Numbered from the stretch's first letter, positions 23,318 through 36,887 are shown. The stretch: DNA of 64,000 nucleotides from Arthrobacter sp. PGP41 (GCF_002953935.1 NZ_CP026514.1:1550001-1614000); one strand, 5' to 3'. The notes: generated by a model from the letters alone, not told the origin. Numbers and translations: made by a program.

Positions 23318-23404
23318 GCTCTCTCACTTAATGCAAAGTTTCTGGCAACGCTCCTGCATAGGGTGCAGGAGCGTTGCCAATTTTCATGCATTAAGTGAGA
23401 GAGC
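23318..23404. terminator. 87-bp symmetric long hairpin after argH
   Basis: Two perfect stems are nested. The outer 18-bp arms are 23318-23335 and 23387-23404 (left arm GCTCTCTCACTTAATGCA). The inner 16-bp arms are 23343-23358 and 23364-23379 (left arm TGGCAACGCTCCTGCA), with loop TAGGG. A 7+7 internal loop separates them. It is far longer than a usual terminator, and its outer arm resembles repeats near 37.4 kb. It may act as a terminator and may also be a mobile repeat. Confidence 0.7.
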
Positions 23405-23434
23405 ATCGGGTGTTGGGGCGGGTGGCCTCACCGC

Positions 23435-23440
23435 TACCAT
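23435..23440 (+). promoter_or_regulatory. -10 hexamer of a probable leaderless promoter (PNPOx gene)
   Basis: TACCAT lies 6 nt before the ATG at 23447, and no Shine-Dalgarno is seen. Confidence 0.35.
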
Positions 23441-23446
23441 GGCGCC

Positions 23447-23995
23447 ATGAGCGAAACCTTCCGGAAGTTCCTTCGCACGCTGCCCGACTTTCCATCCGAC
23501 CTGCCCGGCTTCGATCCCGACAAGTCGCCGCAGGACCCGGTACTGCTCTTCAAGCAGTGGCTGGACGAAGCCCTGGCGGCAGGGGAACTCCAGCCGCATG
23601 CCTGCAGCCTGGCCACCGTTGGCCGCGGTTCCGGCGGTGGGCAGCAGCCCTCGTCGAGGATGCTGATCCTGAAGAACATCGACGACGACGGCTGGCACTT
23701 CGCCACGTCCCGCACCTCCCGCAAGGGCAGGGAACTGGGCGCCAACCCCTACGCCGCCCTGAACTTCTACTGGCCGTCGCTGGGCCGGCAGGTCCGTGTG
23801 CTGGGTCCCGTGACGGAATTGTCCGCGGAAGCTTCGTCCACGGACTGGGCCGAACGGCCCCGTGCTGACGGCAGCGAAAACCCTGACTGGCAGCTCTATG
23901 CCATCCGCCCGGAGGAGATCGAGTTCTGGCAGGCCAGCCACGACGGCTCCCATATCCGCCACCGCTTGGGCGCGGACGGCGCACGGCTGGACTAG
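23447..23995 (+). CDS. Pyridoxamine 5'-phosphate oxidase family protein
   Basis: 182 residues of the FMN-binding split barrel. PSSRMLILKNIDDDGWHFAT is the PNPOx N-terminal core. TSRTSRKGRELGANPYAALN and FYWPSLGRQVRVLGPV carry the FMN-phosphate and dimer contacts. The C-terminal PEEIEFWQASHDGSHIRHRL matches the PNPOx C-terminal region, where the RL motif contacts PLP. True PdxH makes pyridoxal phosphate from PNP/PMP. The short length and the replaced C-terminal arginines make a PhzG-like or other flavoenzyme possible too. It stands alone after the arg operon. Confidence 0.75.
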   Translation: MSETFRKFLRTLPDFPSDLPGFDPDKSPQDPVLLFKQWLDEALAAGELQPHACSLATVGRGSGGGQQPSSRMLILKNIDDDGWHFATSRTSRKGRELGANPYAALNFYWPSLGRQVRVLGPVTELSAEASSTDWAERPRADGSENPDWQLYAIRPEEIEFWQASHDGSHIRHRLGADGARLD

Positions 23996-23998
23996 GCT
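23993..23998 (+). promoter_or_regulatory. -10 hexamer of a probable leaderless promoter (isomerase-family gene)
   Basis: TAGGCT lies 7 nt before the ATG at 24006 and overlaps the stop of the upstream gene. GGGCGGC before the ATG is a poor Shine-Dalgarno. The evidence is weak. Confidence 0.25.
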
Positions 23999-24005
23999 GG
24001 GCGGC

Positions 24006-24767
24006 ATGACCGCTCCCGAACCCGACCTCCTGCTCACCGGGCTTCACACAGCTGCCGACGACGTCACCTCCGACGCCGCCAAGCTCACCGACGACGACGT
24101 GAAGGCTCCGTCCGCTCTGCCCGGCTGGACGCGGGGACACGTCCTTGCGCATCTCACGGGCATCTCCAACGCCATGGCCCGGCAGCTCGAGTACGCCGCC
24201 CGGGGGGAAACCATCGAGCTCTACGACGGCGGAATGGACGGCCGGAACAAGGCGATCGACATGGCGGCCGGCCACGACGCCGCCACCCACAGGGCGGACC
24301 TGGCCGCGGCGCTGGAGCGGGCCCTGCGCGCGTTCGATGCGCTGCCGGGCATCAAGGACTCGTCGGCCAACCGCACCGGCTGGTGGGCGCCCATCTCCTA
24401 CCGAGGTGGAGTGGTCCTGGACGGCGGCCTGGCCCTCTGGCGCGAGCTCGTCATCCATGACTCCGACCTCCTGACCGGCAGGGGACCGGAAACCTGGACC
24501 CGGCCGTTCTGCGAGCACCTGTTCGACTTCCTCGCAGCCCGCGTCCCGCCAGGGGAGAAACTGGTGCTGCAGCCGCTTGGCCTGCCGCCCGTGGCTGTCG
24601 GCAGCGGCAACCGGTCCACCGTGGTCAGCGGCATGCTCACGGACATCGCCGCGTGGCTGGCCGGCCGCGAACCCACGTTGGGGAGCCTGCGCGCTTCTGC
24701 AGCGGCCGACGGCGTGGACCTGCCGGCGCTGCTGCCATGGCCTGCGGGAACGCCCGCGCCCAAGTGA
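24006..24767 (+). CDS. Maleylpyruvate isomerase / mycothiol-dependent DinB-like family protein
   Basis: 253 residues. LPGWTRGHVLAHLTGISNAMARQLEYAARGE (given here as LPGWTRGHVLAHLTG then ISNAMARQLEY) is the signature of mycothiol-dependent maleylpyruvate isomerases, in which a His of the GHVLAHL segment binds divalent metal. WRELVIHDSDLL supplies the other conserved His. The C-terminal ~80 residues resemble the family's SCP-like tail. Family members use mycothiol as cofactor or S-transferase substrate. No gentisate pathway genes are nearby, so the real substrate is unknown. It begins 10 nt after the PNPOx gene. Confidence 0.78.
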   Translation: MTAPEPDLLLTGLHTAADDVTSDAAKLTDDDVKAPSALPGWTRGHVLAHLTGISNAMARQLEYAARGETIELYDGGMDGRNKAIDMAAGHDAATHRADLAAALERALRAFDALPGIKDSSANRTGWWAPISYRGGVVLDGGLALWRELVIHDSDLLTGRGPETWTRPFCEHLFDFLAARVPPGEKLVLQPLGLPPVAVGSGNRSTVVSGMLTDIAAWLAGREPTLGSLRASAAADGVDLPALLPWPAGTPAPK

Positions 24768-24768
24768 T

Positions 24769-25263
24769 TCAGGCGGCTTCGCGCGCCAGCAGGCTCTGCT
24801 TGATGGGCAGTCCCCAGCGGAAGCCGCCCAGCGAACCGTCCGTCCGGATCACGCGGTGGCAGGGCACAAACAGGGCTGCCGCATTAAAGGCACAGGCGCT
24901 GGCGGCCGCCCGGACCGCTTTGGGATTGCCGGCCAGCCCCGCGTACTCGGTGTACGTTACGGGGGATCCAGGCTGCACCAGCCGGAGCACATCCCATGCG
25001 TGGGCACGGAACGGCCCGGACTTCTGCCGCACGGGAACCTGCATGGCCGGCGCCGGATCGCCCGAGTAGAACGCCTCCACGGCAGCCGAGATTTCCCCCA
25101 GGCTGGCGACCACTTCAATCGAGGCGGGCCGCAGGGACGGGTGGACCTGGCCGGTCAGGTCGCCGGGATTGCCGGTCCAGCCGCTGGAAAGGACCACGCC
25201 GTCCCGGGCAAGGATGGTGAACGGTCCGTCCGGGGTGGACATCTGGAGCAACTGGGCCTTCAT
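24769..25263 (-). CDS. ogt: Methylated-DNA--protein-cysteine methyltransferase
   Basis: 164 residues. The active-site motif PCHRVIRTDGSLGGF is intact (Cys ~130), and GLAGNPKAVRAAASA includes the DNA-binding helix. The protein transfers methyl from O6-methylguanine to its own cysteine. The start is ATG at 25263, which overlaps the stop of the upstream ada-alkA fusion (ATGA), so it is translationally coupled to it. With alkA and mpg nearby it forms an alkylation repair set. The stop lies one base past the convergent isomerase-family gene. Confidence 0.95.
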   Translation of the reverse strand: MKAQLLQMSTPDGPFTILARDGVVLSSGWTGNPGDLTGQVHPSLRPASIEVVASLGEISAAVEAFYSGDPAPAMQVPVRQKSGPFRAHAWDVLRLVQPGSPVTYTEYAGLAGNPKAVRAAASACAFNAAALFVPCHRVIRTDGSLGGFRWGLPIKQSLLAREAA

Positions 25264-26810
25264 CGGTTCGCCTTCTCTGTTGTGCCGCTGCCTGTTGTGC
25301 TGGTGCCTGCTGTGCCGGTGCCTGCCGCGGCAGGGCGCGCCGCCGCCCGCCACAGGTGCATGGTGGCATAGGAGCGCCACGGGCTGACCTCACGGAAGTC
25401 CGGGCTTGGAACCGCAGCACCGTGGAAACCAGGTTCCGCATCCGCCGCGCCGTGGGCCGCACCGCTCAGGGCCTTGATCCCGTTCCGTACCGCCGCGTCG
25501 TTGGCAAGGAATACGTCCGGGGCGCCGAGCACCCGCATGGCGAGGTAGCCCACCGTCCATGGTCCAACCCCCGCCAGCGGCAGCAGCTTCGCGCCAAGGC
25601 TGGCCAGGTCGTCGCCGTAACCGAAATCGAGCCTACCCTCCGCCAACGCGGAGGCAGCTGCCCGGAGTGCCTCGGTTCGCTTCCGGGGCCCGCGCAGGAC
25701 GGCGTGGCCGTCCGCGGCAATCTCCGCTGCGGTGGGGAACATGCCGTCAAGGCCGTCGCCGGGGCTTTGGCTGGGGCGTCCGACGGCGGCCAGCTGGGTG
25801 AGTGCGGTCCGCGCCGCAGCCACGGTGACCTGCTGCCCGATCATCGCCCGGACCAGCATCTCCGCGGGATCCAGCGCTCCGGGCATCCTGATCCCCGGGG
25901 TGCTTGCCACCGCGGCCGCCAGCCGGCCGTCCCCGGCCAGCGCGCTGTCGATGGCAACCGGATCCGCGTCCAGGTCGAACAGCCTCCGGACGCGGCTCAG
26001 CAGGGCCGGCAGGTCGCGGAGGTCCACCGCGCCGATGGTGAGGGTCAGCGGCCGCCCGGGAGCGCCGTCGTCGTAATCCACCCGGAACCTCGCGTCCCCG
26101 TGCGGAAGCCGCAGCGTGCGGGCGTAGGACGCCGCGGTGCCCGTTTCGATGCCAGGGAGGGCGCGCACGGCAAGGAACGTAAAAATCCCGGGGTCGAAGG
26201 GTTCCCGGTAGGGGAGGCGGAGGGTGATGGCGGTGGAGCCGGCGGGGGCCTTCGGATGCCGCGCCGCGCGCAGGGCAGTGGGGGTCATGTCGAAGACCTC
26301 CAGCATGGTGTCGTTGAACTGGCGGACGCTGCTGAAGCCGGCCGCGAAGGCGATGTCGGCAAGCTTCATGGAAGTGGACACCAGCAGGGTCCGGGCGGTC
26401 TGCGCCCGTCCGGCCCGGGCCAGTGACAGCGGCCCCGCCCCCAGTTCCTGGCTGAGGATGCGGTTGAGCTGGCGGGATGAATAGCCCAGGCGGGCGGCCA
26501 GGCCCTCCACGCCGTCCCTGTTGATCACGCCGTCGTTGATGAGCCGCATGGCGCGCCCGGCAACATCCTGGCGAAGGTTCCAGGCGGGTGTCCCCGGAAC
26601 AGCCTCCGGAAGGCAGCGCTTGCAGGCCCGGTAGCCGGCGTCGTGGGCCGCCGCGGAGGTTTCGTAGAACGTGACGTTGGCCGGCTTCGGAGTCCGGGCC
26701 GGGCATGAGGGGCGGCAGTAAATGCCCGTGGTCCGGACGGCAGTGTAGAACTGCCCGTCGAACCGGGTGTCCCTTGCATCGATTGCCCGGTAGCGCTGCC
26801 AGAAGTCCAT
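25260..26810 (-). CDS. Ada-AlkA fusion: methyl-sensing AraC regulator with 3-methyladenine glycosylase domain
   Basis: 516 residues from ATG at 26810, with GGAGGG before it. The N-terminal Ada zinc domain has all four cysteines (IYCRPSCPAR and RACKRCLPE, residues ~35-75). An AraC helix-turn-helix follows at ~90-190 (MKLADIAFAAGFSSVRQFN). The AlkA N domain and an HhH-GPD domain complete it (LPLAGVGPWTVGYLAMRVLG, then the catalytic Asp in FLANDAAVRNG). It should sense methyl phosphotriesters, activate alkylation-repair genes and remove alkylated bases. This fusion is known in actinobacteria. ogt follows with a four-base overlap. Confidence 0.92.
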   Translation of the reverse strand: MDFWQRYRAIDARDTRFDGQFYTAVRTTGIYCRPSCPARTPKPANVTFYETSAAAHDAGYRACKRCLPEAVPGTPAWNLRQDVAGRAMRLINDGVINRDGVEGLAARLGYSSRQLNRILSQELGAGPLSLARAGRAQTARTLLVSTSMKLADIAFAAGFSSVRQFNDTMLEVFDMTPTALRAARHPKAPAGSTAITLRLPYREPFDPGIFTFLAVRALPGIETGTAASYARTLRLPHGDARFRVDYDDGAPGRPLTLTIGAVDLRDLPALLSRVRRLFDLDADPVAIDSALAGDGRLAAAVASTPGIRMPGALDPAEMLVRAMIGQQVTVAAARTALTQLAAVGRPSQSPGDGLDGMFPTAAEIAADGHAVLRGPRKRTEALRAAASALAEGRLDFGYGDDLASLGAKLLPLAGVGPWTVGYLAMRVLGAPDVFLANDAAVRNGIKALSGAAHGAADAEPGFHGAAVPSPDFREVSPWRSYATMHLWRAAARPAAAGTGTAGTSTTGSGTTEKANR

Positions 26811-26914
26811 CCCTCCATCCTGCCAGCCGCACCGGACCCGGGCTAGCGGAAAACGGACACGGCCGTTTACCCTGCACATACCGAAATTGCCCGGTGTTGG
26901 CCGCCGGCTTTGGA

Positions 26915-26920
26915 TAGAGT
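26915..26920 (+). promoter_or_regulatory. -10 hexamer of a probable leaderless mpg promoter
   Basis: TAGAGT lies 6 nt before the ATG at 26927, and there is no Shine-Dalgarno. The 116-bp region to the divergent ada-alkA start could also hold an Ada-binding site. Confidence 0.4.
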
Positions 26921-26926
26921 CTGGCC

Positions 26927-27601
26927 ATGAACAGAAATCCGCTGGCCGGCACATCGCTGCGGGATTTCCTTTCCGGAGATGCCCGCCAGTTGGCGCCCCT
27001 GCTGCTGGGGGCGGTGCTGACGCACGAGTCCCGGGAAGGCGTGGTGTCCGTCCGGCTCACCGAAGTGGAGGCCTACCTCGGGCCAGAGGATTCGCTCCAC
27101 CCGGACCCCGGCTCTCACACCTACCGGGGCCCCACACCCCGCAACGCACCCATGTTTGGCCCGGCGGGGCACCTGTATGTCTACTTCACCTACGGGATGC
27201 ATCACTGCACCAACCTTGTGTGCGGACCGGAAGGAACGGCTTCTGCGCTCCTGCTGCGGGCCGGGGAGATCGTAGACGGCGTGGAACTGGCCCGGCGCCG
27301 GCGCCCCACGTCCAAGGACCTTGCCGACCTGGCAAGGGGGCCCGCGCGGCTGGCCAAAGCCATGGGCATGACGACGGCGGACAGCGGCCGCGATGCACTG
27401 GCGCCGCCTTTCGGGCTGGTGCTTCCGCCCCGCACCAGCCAACGGGTGAGTTCGGGCCCCCGCGTGGGAGTCTCCGGTGCCGGCGGAACGGACCGGTATT
27501 CCTGGCGTTTCTGGGTCACCGGCGACCCCACCGTTTCCCAATACAAGGCCGCCAAGCCCAGGAGGGCAAAACCGGATCCGGCCGGGTTTCACGGGCGTTA
27601 A
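26927..27601 (+). CDS. mpg: 3-methyladenine DNA glycosylase, AAG/MPG family
   Basis: 224 residues. The catalytic glutamate lies in RLTEVEAYLGPEDSLHP (residues ~44-60). THRGPTP-like TYRGPTPRNAPMFGPAGHLY and YFTYGMHHCTN are the diagnostic AAG motifs. The enzyme cuts alkylated and deaminated purines from DNA. It is divergent from ada-alkA, which completes a local alkylation repair island. In M. tuberculosis the homologue also lies next to tyrS, so its position is conserved. The C-terminal KAAKPRRAKPDP tail is basic. Confidence 0.93.
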   Translation: MNRNPLAGTSLRDFLSGDARQLAPLLLGAVLTHESREGVVSVRLTEVEAYLGPEDSLHPDPGSHTYRGPTPRNAPMFGPAGHLYVYFTYGMHHCTNLVCGPEGTASALLLRAGEIVDGVELARRRRPTSKDLADLARGPARLAKAMGMTTADSGRDALAPPFGLVLPPRTSQRVSSGPRVGVSGAGGTDRYSWRFWVTGDPTVSQYKAAKPRRAKPDPAGFHGR

Positions 27602-27653
27602 CGGAAATGGTTGTAGAATGGTAGGTCTGTCTTTTGCGATAGGGGAACGTTAA

Positions 27654-29882
27654 ATGCTCGACGCCGATTTGGCCCACGAACGGGACTATGTTGCCGGCCT
27701 GTATGCGCGGCTGGAAGAGCTGCGCGAGGAAAAGCGGCGCCAACTGGCCCAGGTCCGTCGGGCCGGGGCTGTGGGCACCATGCAGAACGTCTCTGAGCGT
27801 GATGCGTTCGCTGCCCTGTATGAGGACCGCCTGGCCCAGCTCGATGCTGTTGATGACCGCCTGGTCTTCGGCCGCCTGGACCTGGACTCCGGCGAAGCGC
27901 AGTACATTGGCCGCATTGGCCTCACCACGGAGGACCTGCAACGGCTCATGGTGGACTGGCGCGCGCCCGAGGCCGGCCATTTCTACCAGGCCACTGCGTT
28001 TGACCGGCAGGGCGTCCGCCGCCGCCGGCACCTCATCCTGCAGGGCCGTGAGGTCAAGGCCATCGAGGACGACGTCCTTGACGCGGACATGCTTGCGGAC
28101 AACGAGTCGCTGCAGGGCGAAGGCGCCCTGCTCGCCGCGCTGAACTCCAAGCGCACCGGCCGGATGTCGGACATCGTCAGCACCATCCAGTCCGAGCAGG
28201 ACCGGATCATCCGTTCGTCGATTTCCGGCGCGCTCGTGGTGCAGGGCGGTCCCGGTACCGGCAAGACCGCTGTTGCCCTGCACCGCGCCGCCTACCTGCT
28301 CTACACCCACCGCGACCGCCTCAAGACCGCCGGCGTACTGCTGGTGGGCCCGTCGTCGTCGTTCATGAAGTACATCGAACGGGTGCTGCCATCCCTCGGT
28401 GAGACCGGCGTGGTCATGGCCAGCCTGGGCCGCCTCATGCCCGGAATCCACGCTGTCCCCGAGCCTGACCCCGCGGTTGCCGCCATCAAGGGGCGGCTGG
28501 ACATGGCCGGCGTCGTGGCCAATGCCGTGGCCAACCGGCAGCGGATGCCCGCCGAAGACCGGATCCTTGAAGTCGACGGCCGGAAACTCGTGCTGACGCC
28601 GCGCCAGGTGCGCCGTGCAAGGGAACGGGCACGCTCCACCGGCAAGCCCCACAACGAGGCACGCGTGACGTTCGTCAAGATCCTGCTCCGGGAACTGACC
28701 GAACAGATGACGGAGCTCGTGGAAGCCGGGAACATCGGCAACAACGCCGACCGCTCCTACCTGGCCGAGGACGTGCGCAGCGCCCGTGACGTGCGGATCG
28801 CCCTCAACCTTTGCTGGATGCCCATGACGCCGGAAAAACTGATCTCCGAGCTCTTCAGTAAGCCTGCCATCCTGGAAGCCTGCACGCCCAAGCTCGCCCC
28901 GGCGGAGCGCGCCCTGCTGCTGCGCCCCGCGGACGCGCCCTGGACAGAGTCCGATGTGCCCCTCCTGGATGAGGCTGCGGAGCTGCTCGGCGAGCTTGAT
29001 CCGGCGGCGGGGCGTGGGCTGGCCCAGCAGGAACACGACCGCGCCCGGGACCTTGCGAACGCGAAGCAGACGCTGGTCAACATGGAGGCGGCGGGCGTGG
29101 ACCCGCTGATGTCGGCCGAGGAACTGGCCGAGCAGAACCAGGAGCAGGAAACAAGGCAGACCGCCGCGGAGCGCGCCACAAGCGACCGCACCTGGGCCTT
29201 CGGCCACATCGTGGTGGACGAGGCGCAGGAGCTTTCGCCCATGCAGTGGCGCCTGCTGGTCCGCCGTTGCCCCCTTAAGTCCTTCACGATCGTCGGGGAC
29301 ATCGCGCAGACGAGTTCGGTGGCCGGCGCAAATTCGTGGCAGGGCGCGCTTGGTCCCATGTTCGGTGAGCGCTGGCAGCTGGAGGAGCTGACGGTCAACT
29401 ACCGGACACCCTCCCAGATTGCTGAGGCTGCCGTCCGGATGGCCAACGCGGCCGGACTGGTAGTCTCGGCGCCCAAGGCTGTCCGCGAAGGACGCTGGTC
29501 GCCTGTCATTGACGAGGTGGATCCGGGCCAGGTGGTCAGCCGCCTGGTTGACGTCCTCCCCGAGGAACTGGACGCGCTCGACGGCGGACTCCTCGCGGTC
29601 ATCGCGGACGGCGCCTTTTTGCCGGAAGCCACAGCGGCCCTCCGCGCCGCCTACGGGCGCCGTGTGGGGACAGGCGCAGGCAGCTATGAGCAGGACATCG
29701 TGGTGATCAGCCCCCGGGAAGCCAAGGGGCTGGAGTTCGACGGCGTCGTGGTGCTGGAGCCGTCCATGATGCTGAACCATGAACACGGCAAGGTGGGGGA
29801 CCTGTATGTGGCGATGACCCGCGCCACCCAGCGGCTGCGGCTTATTGCTTCGGAACCTGTGCCGGCGGGGATCAAGCGCTGA
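27654..29882 (+). CDS. HelD/HelR-type RNA polymerase-recycling ATPase (UvrD/Rep superfamily 1)
   Basis: 742 residues. An N-terminal coiled-coil arm (~1-60; ARLEELREEKRRQLAQVRR) precedes the helicase core. The core has Walker A GGPGTGKTAVALHRAAYLLY (~200), Walker B IVVDEAQELSPMQWRLL, GDIAQTSSVAGANSW, NYRTPSQIAEAA, GLEFDGVVVLEP and YVAMTRATQRLRLI. These are HelD-family features and not those of a true UvrD, whose 1B/2B layout differs. HelD proteins bind RNA polymerase and eject it from stalled complexes. The HelR subgroup gives rifampicin tolerance (family knowledge). AGGGGA lies 8 nt before the ATG, and TAGAAT at 27613 could be a -10. No rifamycin-associated inverted repeat was seen upstream. 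Confidence 0.85.
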   Translation: MLDADLAHERDYVAGLYARLEELREEKRRQLAQVRRAGAVGTMQNVSERDAFAALYEDRLAQLDAVDDRLVFGRLDLDSGEAQYIGRIGLTTEDLQRLMVDWRAPEAGHFYQATAFDRQGVRRRRHLILQGREVKAIEDDVLDADMLADNESLQGEGALLAALNSKRTGRMSDIVSTIQSEQDRIIRSSISGALVVQGGPGTGKTAVALHRAAYLLYTHRDRLKTAGVLLVGPSSSFMKYIERVLPSLGETGVVMASLGRLMPGIHAVPEPDPAVAAIKGRLDMAGVVANAVANRQRMPAEDRILEVDGRKLVLTPRQVRRARERARSTGKPHNEARVTFVKILLRELTEQMTELVEAGNIGNNADRSYLAEDVRSARDVRIALNLCWMPMTPEKLISELFSKPAILEACTPKLAPAERALLLRPADAPWTESDVPLLDEAAELLGELDPAAGRGLAQQEHDRARDLANAKQTLVNMEAAGVDPLMSAEELAEQNQEQETRQTAAERATSDRTWAFGHIVVDEAQELSPMQWRLLVRRCPLKSFTIVGDIAQTSSVAGANSWQGALGPMFGERWQLEELTVNYRTPSQIAEAAVRMANAAGLVVSAPKAVREGRWSPVIDEVDPGQVVSRLVDVLPEELDALDGGLLAVIADGAFLPEATAALRAAYGRRVGTGAGSYEQDIVVISPREAKGLEFDGVVVLEPSMMLNHEHGKVGDLYVAMTRATQRLRLIASEPVPAGIKR

Positions 29883-29903
29883 TCCTGCCTGCCGCAATAC
29901 TGC

Positions 29904-29909
29904 TAACTT
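29904..29909 (+). promoter_or_regulatory. Possible -10 of a leaderless tyrS promoter
   Basis: TAACTT lies 7 nt before the GTG at 29917. AAGG also sits just before the start, but too close for a normal Shine-Dalgarno. Confidence 0.25.
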
Positions 29910-29916
29910 AGAAGGC

Positions 29917-31230
29917 GTGCCAGAACTCAACAGCCTCGAATCGCAGCAGAACGACACCACTTTTGCCAATGTCTGGCAGGAGCTGAAATGGCGTGGCCTG
30001 GTCCACGTCTCCACCGATGAAGCAGAACTCGAAAAACTGCTCGCCGACGGACCTGTGACGTACTATTGCGGCTTCGATCCCACCGCGCCGAGCCTGCACC
30101 TGGGCAACCTCGTCCAGCTCCTGCTCATGCGGCGGCTGCAGTTGGCCGGCCACAAGCCCCTCGGGCTCGTGGGCGGTTCCACCGGCATGATCGGCGATCC
30201 CCGCCCGACAGCAGAGCGCACCCTGAACACCAAGGACACCGTCGCTGAGTGGGTGGGCTACCTCCAGGCGCAGGTCCGCCGGTTCCTTAGCTTCGAGGGT
30301 GACAACGCAGCCCGGATGGTCAACAACCTGGACTGGACGGCGCCGCTGAGCGCCATTGACTTCCTGCGTGACGTGGGAAAGCACTTCCGTGTGGGAACCA
30401 TGCTGCGCAAGGACGCCGTTGCGTCCCGGCTGAGCTCGGATGAGGGCATCAGCTACACCGAGTTCAGCTACCAGATCCTGCAGGGGATGGACTACCTCCA
30501 GCTTTACCGGGATTATGGCTGCGTACTGCAGACCGGCGGCTCGGACCAGTGGGGCAACCTCACCAGTGGCACGGAACTGATCCGCAAGGTGGAGGGCAAG
30601 AGCGTCCACGCACTTGGCACCCCATTGATCACCAACGCCGACGGCACCAAGTTCGGCAAGAGCGAGGGCAACGCCATCTGGCTGGACGCCGGCATGTGCA
30701 GCCCCTACGCCTTCTACCAGTTCTGGGTCAACACAGCGGATGCCGACGTCGTGAACCGGCTGAAGGTTTTCACCTTCCTTAGCCGGGCCGAGATTGAAGA
30801 AATCGCCGTGGCTGTGGCTGAGCGTCCGTTCGCCCGGGAGGGCCAGCGGAAACTTGCCTATGAAGTGACATCCCTCGTGCATGGAGTGGAAGCCACTGAG
30901 AAGGTCATCGCGGCCTCCGCCGCACTTTTCGGGAACGGCGACCTCACTGCCCTCGACAAGGCCACCCTCCAGGCGGCGACGTCAGAGCTTCCTTCCGCGA
31001 CAGTCCAGGTGGATGCGCTGGGAATCGTGGACCTCTTGGTGGCCTCCGGCCTTTCCGAAAGCAAGTCGGCGGCCAGGCGCACGGTTGGCGAAGGCGGGGC
31101 CTACGTCAACAACGAGAAGGTGTCGGATCCCGAAGCCGTGATTTCGGAGTCCGAACTTCTGCATGGGCAGTACCTGCTCCTGCGCCGCGGAAAGAAGAAC
31201 CTCGCCACCGTGGAAGTCCTGGTTCCCTAG
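29917..31230 (+). CDS. tyrS: Tyrosyl-tRNA synthetase
   Basis: 437 residues from GTG at 29917 (MPELNSLESQQNDTTFAN). Class I signatures are YYCGFDPTAPSLHLGNL (HIGH-like) and KFGKSEGNAIWLD (KMSKS-like). SDQWGNLTSGTELIR is typical of TyrRS. A C-terminal S4 domain (~370-437) with VDLLVASGLSESKSAARRTV binds tRNA-Tyr. The upstream frame continues into the helicase and is a shadow. An inverted repeat 29 nt after the stop likely ends transcription before the rRNA leader. Confidence 0.96.
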   Translation: MPELNSLESQQNDTTFANVWQELKWRGLVHVSTDEAELEKLLADGPVTYYCGFDPTAPSLHLGNLVQLLLMRRLQLAGHKPLGLVGGSTGMIGDPRPTAERTLNTKDTVAEWVGYLQAQVRRFLSFEGDNAARMVNNLDWTAPLSAIDFLRDVGKHFRVGTMLRKDAVASRLSSDEGISYTEFSYQILQGMDYLQLYRDYGCVLQTGGSDQWGNLTSGTELIRKVEGKSVHALGTPLITNADGTKFGKSEGNAIWLDAGMCSPYAFYQFWVNTADADVVNRLKVFTFLSRAEIEEIAVAVAERPFAREGQRKLAYEVTSLVHGVEATEKVIAASAALFGNGDLTALDKATLQAATSELPSATVQVDALGIVDLLVASGLSESKSAARRTVGEGGAYVNNEKVSDPEAVISESELLHGQYLLLRRGKKNLATVEVLVP

Positions 31231-31258
31231 TCCTGTTACAGCCCGCGAAGGCCCCCTG

Positions 31259-31301
31259 CACGCTCCTCCGCAGCCGATTTGCACGGCCGCGGGGGAGCGT
31301 G
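31259..31301 (+). terminator. Inverted repeat after tyrS
   Basis: A 13-bp stem with one G-U pair joins 31259-31271 (CACGCTCCTCCGC) and 31289-31301 (GCGGGGGAGCGTG). The loop is 17 nt and no T-tract follows. Confidence 0.55.
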
Positions 31302-31743
31302 TAATGTTTTCTGAGTCGCCGCCGCTGAAGCGGAAAAATAGCGACCAACCCCCACCGAAAAGTGAAGCAGCTTCACGATGCGCAGAAGCGCTGAAGGAAG
31401 AAATGCTTCACTTTCTGATGGGCGGATTCATTCCGCAGAGTGAATTCCGGGAAAACAACCGGATTTGCAAAGTGAAAATGAATGAAATAAGATTGAAACA
31501 TCGCAGCGAAGAAATACGGAATAGAAATTCATTGAATTGAATTGTTCCGGGAATATTCGAATGTGTCTGTTGTTTGAGAACTCAATAGTGTGCCAAGTTT
31601 GTTGATACCAATTGTTTTAGTGATTGGTTGAATTGACCGGGCTGTCCGCCCCTGTGGGTGGTCTGGTTTTTACAGCTGGTTTCAAATTTTGTGCAGCCTT
31701 TTTGTTCCGTTTTCCCGGGGCTTGGGGTTGTGTCTGTTTTACT
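31302..31743 (+). other. rRNA operon promoter and leader region
   Basis: This stretch is markedly more AT-rich than the rest of the window, as expected of an rrn leader. It should contain the promoter(s), but I could not place a -35/-10 pair with confidence. A boxA-like antitermination element is at 31569-31591. Short ORFs here overlap the leader and look like chance. Confidence 0.75.
31569..31591 (+). promoter_or_regulatory. boxA-like rRNA antitermination element (leader)
   Basis: GTTGTTTGAGAACTCAATAG and the following bases match the conserved actinobacterial rrn leader element. A sister copy lies in the 16S-23S spacer (33613-33650). Such elements recruit Nus factors (family knowledge). 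Confidence 0.65.

Positions 31744-36887
<5,144 letters not shown>

Noticed and set aside
27602..27653. Rifamycin-associated element upstream of the HelD-type gene
   Set aside because: The expected inverted repeat was not present in the 52-bp gap or in the end of mpg.
31163..31540. Plus-strand ORF across the tyrS end and the rRNA leader
   Set aside because: It has no Shine-Dalgarno or recognisable domain, contains the terminator hairpin and runs into the rRNA leader.
31556..31575. LexA-like TTCGAATGTGTCTG in the rRNA leader
   Set aside because: The right half-site does not match, so it is not a palindromic LexA box.
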